A stretch of DNA of 64,000 nt from JAOUGY01 sp963785075 (GTDB taxonomy: Bacteria; Actinomycetota; Acidimicrobiia; Spongiisociales; ZC4RG35): the NCBI GenBank assembly GCA_963785075.1, contig CAWATW010000004.1:868001-932000 (forward strand), written 5' to 3'. The position numbers and the translations under genes are program-made. Of this stretch, positions 61,833-64,000 are shown piece by piece. The notes below the pieces were generated by a model, which made no database searches, was not told where the DNA came from, and saw only the letters and a program-made list of their open reading frames with translations. Within the stretch, counting starts at the first letter, position 1, and every line of letters starts with the position of its first letter.

Positions 61833-63029
61833 CTAGACCTGTGCTCTGGCGACGGCGGACCGCGCGGCGTCCCGTAACGCCTGCTCACGGGGATCGTCGA
61901 CGAGGTGAAAACCCATCCGGTTCATGGCGTAGCAGAAGCCCATCTCTGTCTCGGGGTCGGCGAAACCCATCGAACCGCCCGCTCCAGGTGTGCCAAACGC
62001 CTGCGGCGAGCCGAACTCGAACCCCGGCCACGGCTTGCAGTACCCGAGCGAGAACATCGTCTCCATTCGCAACACCTCGTCGAAGTGCCCATCGGTGGGT
62101 GGTGCGGCGGGCCGGCTGAGCGCCGCCAACGTGTCGGCGTCGATGCCAAGTCTCTTGCCGCCGGATGCGATCTCGCCGTAGGCGATCGCCACGCTCCGGA
62201 CGGTGCCGGTTCCATTGGAGGCGGGGAGCTCGAGGCGGCGGATCTCACGATCGTTGTAGCGAACGGGCTGGCCGAGCACCTTGGGGTTGCCGAAGGTGCT
62301 AGCGGTGATCGTCTTCGGGTTGAGGAAGTTCTTGACGAACTCAGCCGGAAGTGTGCGGATGTTGAAGACCATTTTCACCCGGTACCAATCGCCCATGATG
62401 CGAGCGAGCCGCTCGTCGGGGATCTCGTCGGGTAGTGCGATGAAGAAGTCGAGGTCGAGAGGTGCGGCGATCTCGTCGGCGAAGTAGCGACCGATGGTTC
62501 GATGCTGCGGATCGGTGCGACGGATCAACTCCGACTCGTACCAACCGAGGCTGATGCCGTGATACCCGTGCTTTCGTCCCGGCTCCCACGCAGGCGCCTG
62601 CTTGGCCAGCGCCACCGCCACGGCGTCCGGCTCGGCCAGCGTGTCGAGATTCATCGGCTCGTCGATGGCGCACAGCCCTGCTTGATGCGACAGCAGGGTT
62701 CGCACGGTTATGTCGGCCTTGCCGTTCTGGGCGAACTCGGGCCAGTAGGTCGCGACACTCTCGTCGTAGTCGAACAAACCGTGGGCGTGGGCGTGAGCCG
62801 TGGCCAGAGCCGAGATGCCCTTGGTGGTCGAGAACATGTTCACGAGCGTGTCCTCGGTCCATGCTCTGCCGGCCCCCGGATCTGCCATCCCCGCCCAGAG
62901 GTCGACGACAACCTCATTGCCGACGACCACCGCGACGGCAGCGCCGATCTCGTTGCGGGAACGGAAGTTCTCGGCGAACACCTCGCCGACAGCGTCGAAC
63001 CCCGGTGCCACCTGACCGTTGATCTCCAA
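61833..63029 (-). CDS. serine beta-lactamase-like hydrolase (class C / esterase EstB family)
   Basis: A 398-residue protein from TTG 63029, with GGAG eight bases upstream. Active-site motif S67-T-T-K70 (NMFSTTKG) and Tyr156 (KHGYHGISLGW). The GGSMGFADPETEMG region stands where KTG-like residues lie. No signal peptide, so it is cytoplasmic and more likely an esterase or peptidase than an antibiotic-resistance enzyme. Confidence 0.87.
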   Translation of the reverse strand: MEINGQVAPGFDAVGEVFAENFRSRNEIGAAVAVVVGNEVVVDLWAGMADPGAGRAWTEDTLVNMFSTTKGISALATAHAHAHGLFDYDESVATYWPEFAQNGKADITVRTLLSHQAGLCAIDEPMNLDTLAEPDAVAVALAKQAPAWEPGRKHGYHGISLGWYESELIRRTDPQHRTIGRYFADEIAAPLDLDFFIALPDEIPDERLARIMGDWYRVKMVFNIRTLPAEFVKNFLNPKTITASTFGNPKVLGQPVRYNDREIRRLELPASNGTGTVRSVAIAYGEIASGGKRLGIDADTLAALSRPAAPPTDGHFDEVLRMETMFSLGYCKPWPGFEFGSPQAFGTPGAGGSMGFADPETEMGFCYAMNRMGFHLVDDPREQALRDAARSAVARAQV

Positions 63030-63373
63030 CAGCTCGCTCCCGCTCGGATCTGCCGAGGCTACCGAGCTTCCACGTCCGGTGAAGGACCCAGCGGTCAGAG
63101 GTCGTCAGCCGTCGACGCCGTGCACTGACGAGCCCGCTCAGCAAGGCCGACACCGTCGTCGGGGGGATGAACCGATGCCAAAACGCGACAGAGCGCACCC
63201 CCTGGGGATTCCGGAGGTAGTGAGAGGTCCGATGGGGAGCGAAACCTGCGCGTCACGTCCCGGGACTCGACTGCCCCAGAAGAACGCCATGTAGCCCGGC
63301 TCCGACGCTCCGCATCCGCAGTCGGACGTTGGATCTGCCTCACCAGCGACGGCGGGCAACACCCCGTGGCGAG
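63030..63373. other. intergenic, nothing recognised
   Basis: 344 bp between the hydrolase start and the methyltransferase end. Short frames lack supporting signals. No hairpin terminator is obvious. Confidence 0.4.
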
Positions 63374-64000
63374 TCACTCGCGTCGGGCCGTAGCCACCAG
63401 CAGCTGCGGCTCCATGACGAGAGAGCCGCGGTCGGTGAAGGGTTCGCACCGCTGGACGACCGCCTGCTCCAATGCGCTGCGCTCGTCATCGTCGAGAGTC
63501 GCCGCCAAGGCGGCGAGCGGCGTGCTGTTCACGTATTGCCAGACGAAGTCGGCGGGTGGCGCCACCCGCAGCGGGACCGGCTTCAACTCGACGTTCACAC
63601 CGGTGAATCCGGCGTGAACGAGCATGCCGCGCACGGCTGCGGGATCGTGGACGGAGAACACGGTCTCGATGAACCCTGAGGCATCGGGGCCCAGGTACGT
63701 GCCGAGAACCGCGTCGATGGCTTGGAACAGGGGCGGCGTGGGCCCGACGGTCCCGATGCTGATTCGCCCGTCGGGCGTGAGCACCCGTCGCATCTCCCGA
63801 AGCGCAGTCGCCTTGTCGGCGAAGAACTGGAACCCGAGGGAGCACACCACGACATCGAATGCCTCGTCGTCGAAAGGCAGGTTCTCGGCGGCGCCCACGT
63901 GCCACTCGAACTCGGAGCCGTGCACGCCGGCGGCACGGGCGACGTCGACCATGCCCGGGTGCCCGTCGAGACCGGCGATCAACCCCGGTGAACCGGTTGC
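63374..64000 (-). CDS. SAM-dependent methyltransferase (type 11), 5' end outside the window
   Basis: The frame stays open to the window edge, so the start is missing; 209 codons are seen. The class I motifs present are LIAGLDGHPGMVDVARAAG (motif I end and acidic strand 2), GAAENLPFDDEAFDVVVC (motif II), then REMRRVLTPDGRISIG (motif III). The C-terminal half has the variable substrate domain. It should methylate a small molecule or metabolite; substrate unknown. Part of the glycine-rich SAM loop lies beyond the edge. Confidence 0.85.
   Translation of the reverse strand, partial: ATGSPGLIAGLDGHPGMVDVARAAGVHGSEFEWHVGAAENLPFDDEAFDVVVCSLGFQFFADKATALREMRRVLTPDGRISIGTVGPTPPLFQAIDAVLGTYLGPDASGFIETVFSVHDPAAVRGMLVHAGFTGVNVELKPVPLRVAPPADFVWQYVNSTPLAALAATLDDDERSALEQAVVQRCEPFTDRGSLVMEPQLLVATARRE

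Noticed and set aside
1..64000. CRISPR arrays, rRNA genes, insertion sequences
   Set aside because: No regularly spaced repeats, no rRNA-like stretches and no transposase genes or IS ends were seen.

Overview
The window is a 64 kb piece of a high-GC chromosome, most likely from an actinobacterium and plausibly of the Acidimicrobiia/Ilumatobacter type. The reasons are strong G/C bias at third codon positions, many GTG/TTG starts with 4-nt ATGA/GTGA overlaps, a response regulator - histidine kinase - GerMN lipoprotein operon resembling MtrAB-LpqB, an LLM-class (F420-type) oxidoreductase, a LigD-type polymerase domain and many lipoprotein signal peptides. The taxonomic assignment is inference; no rRNA or core marker gene is present.

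Layout. 0-11 kb: end of an unknown gene, a membrane sulfatase-like protein, a molybdopterin oxidoreductase divergent from a delta-1-pyrroline-5-carboxylate dehydrogenase, a HisA-like barrel protein with an altered active site, and a sarcosine/dimethylglycine dehydrogenase-like enzyme. 11-17 kb: an orphan membrane histidine kinase, a fusion of an endonuclease IV-like barrel with a LigD polymerase domain, a small membrane protein, a GH1 glycosidase and a small Cys protein. 17-24 kb: the MtrAB-LpqB-like operon, divergent from two CPA2 antiporters (one with a TrkA-N domain, one with Usp domains) separated by an unknown gene. 24-29 kb: lipoprotein, secreted M28 peptidase, ECF sigma factor with a membrane partner, 2TM and bPH proteins. 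29-38.5 kb: catabolic genes, namely two DapA-family lyases and an ornithine cyclodeaminase homologue in one overlapping operon, a YwiC-like protein, a cyclase/zinc-dehydrogenase/CrtI-like oxidoreductase operon, and a secreted PQQ-type beta-propeller.

38.6-46.7 kb lies between a degenerate tRNA-Lys copy and an intact tRNA-Lys(TTT). It holds a frameshifted YeiH-family transporter, two ABC systems in one leftward operon, the wreck of a LuxR-type two-component system and a twice-frameshifted ribosome-hibernation-factor homologue. 46.7-56.4 kb is a genomic island integrated in the 3' half of tRNA-Lys. It has a 73-bp perfect direct repeat at its ends, a frameshifted tyrosine integrase and an excisionase next to attL. 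Its cargo is a sigma factor with a huge extracellular anti-sigma-like partner, a SEC-C protein, a DUF433 protein, a lipoprotein with a neocarzinostatin-like domain, two more excisionase-like HTH proteins, a Fic protein and an unknown protein.

56.4-64 kb: an MmcQ/YjbR pseudogene, an LLM oxidoreductase, a KstD/fumarate-reductase-like flavoprotein, a MazEF pair with a clear palindromic operator, an SH3-type lipoprotein, a class C beta-lactamase-like hydrolase and the start of a methyltransferase gene cut by the window edge.

Most unusual items: the endonuclease IV-LigD polymerase fusion, the tRNA-Lys island and its odd cargo, and the concentration of single-base frameshifts from 39 to 57 kb, which may be real decay or residual sequencing error.
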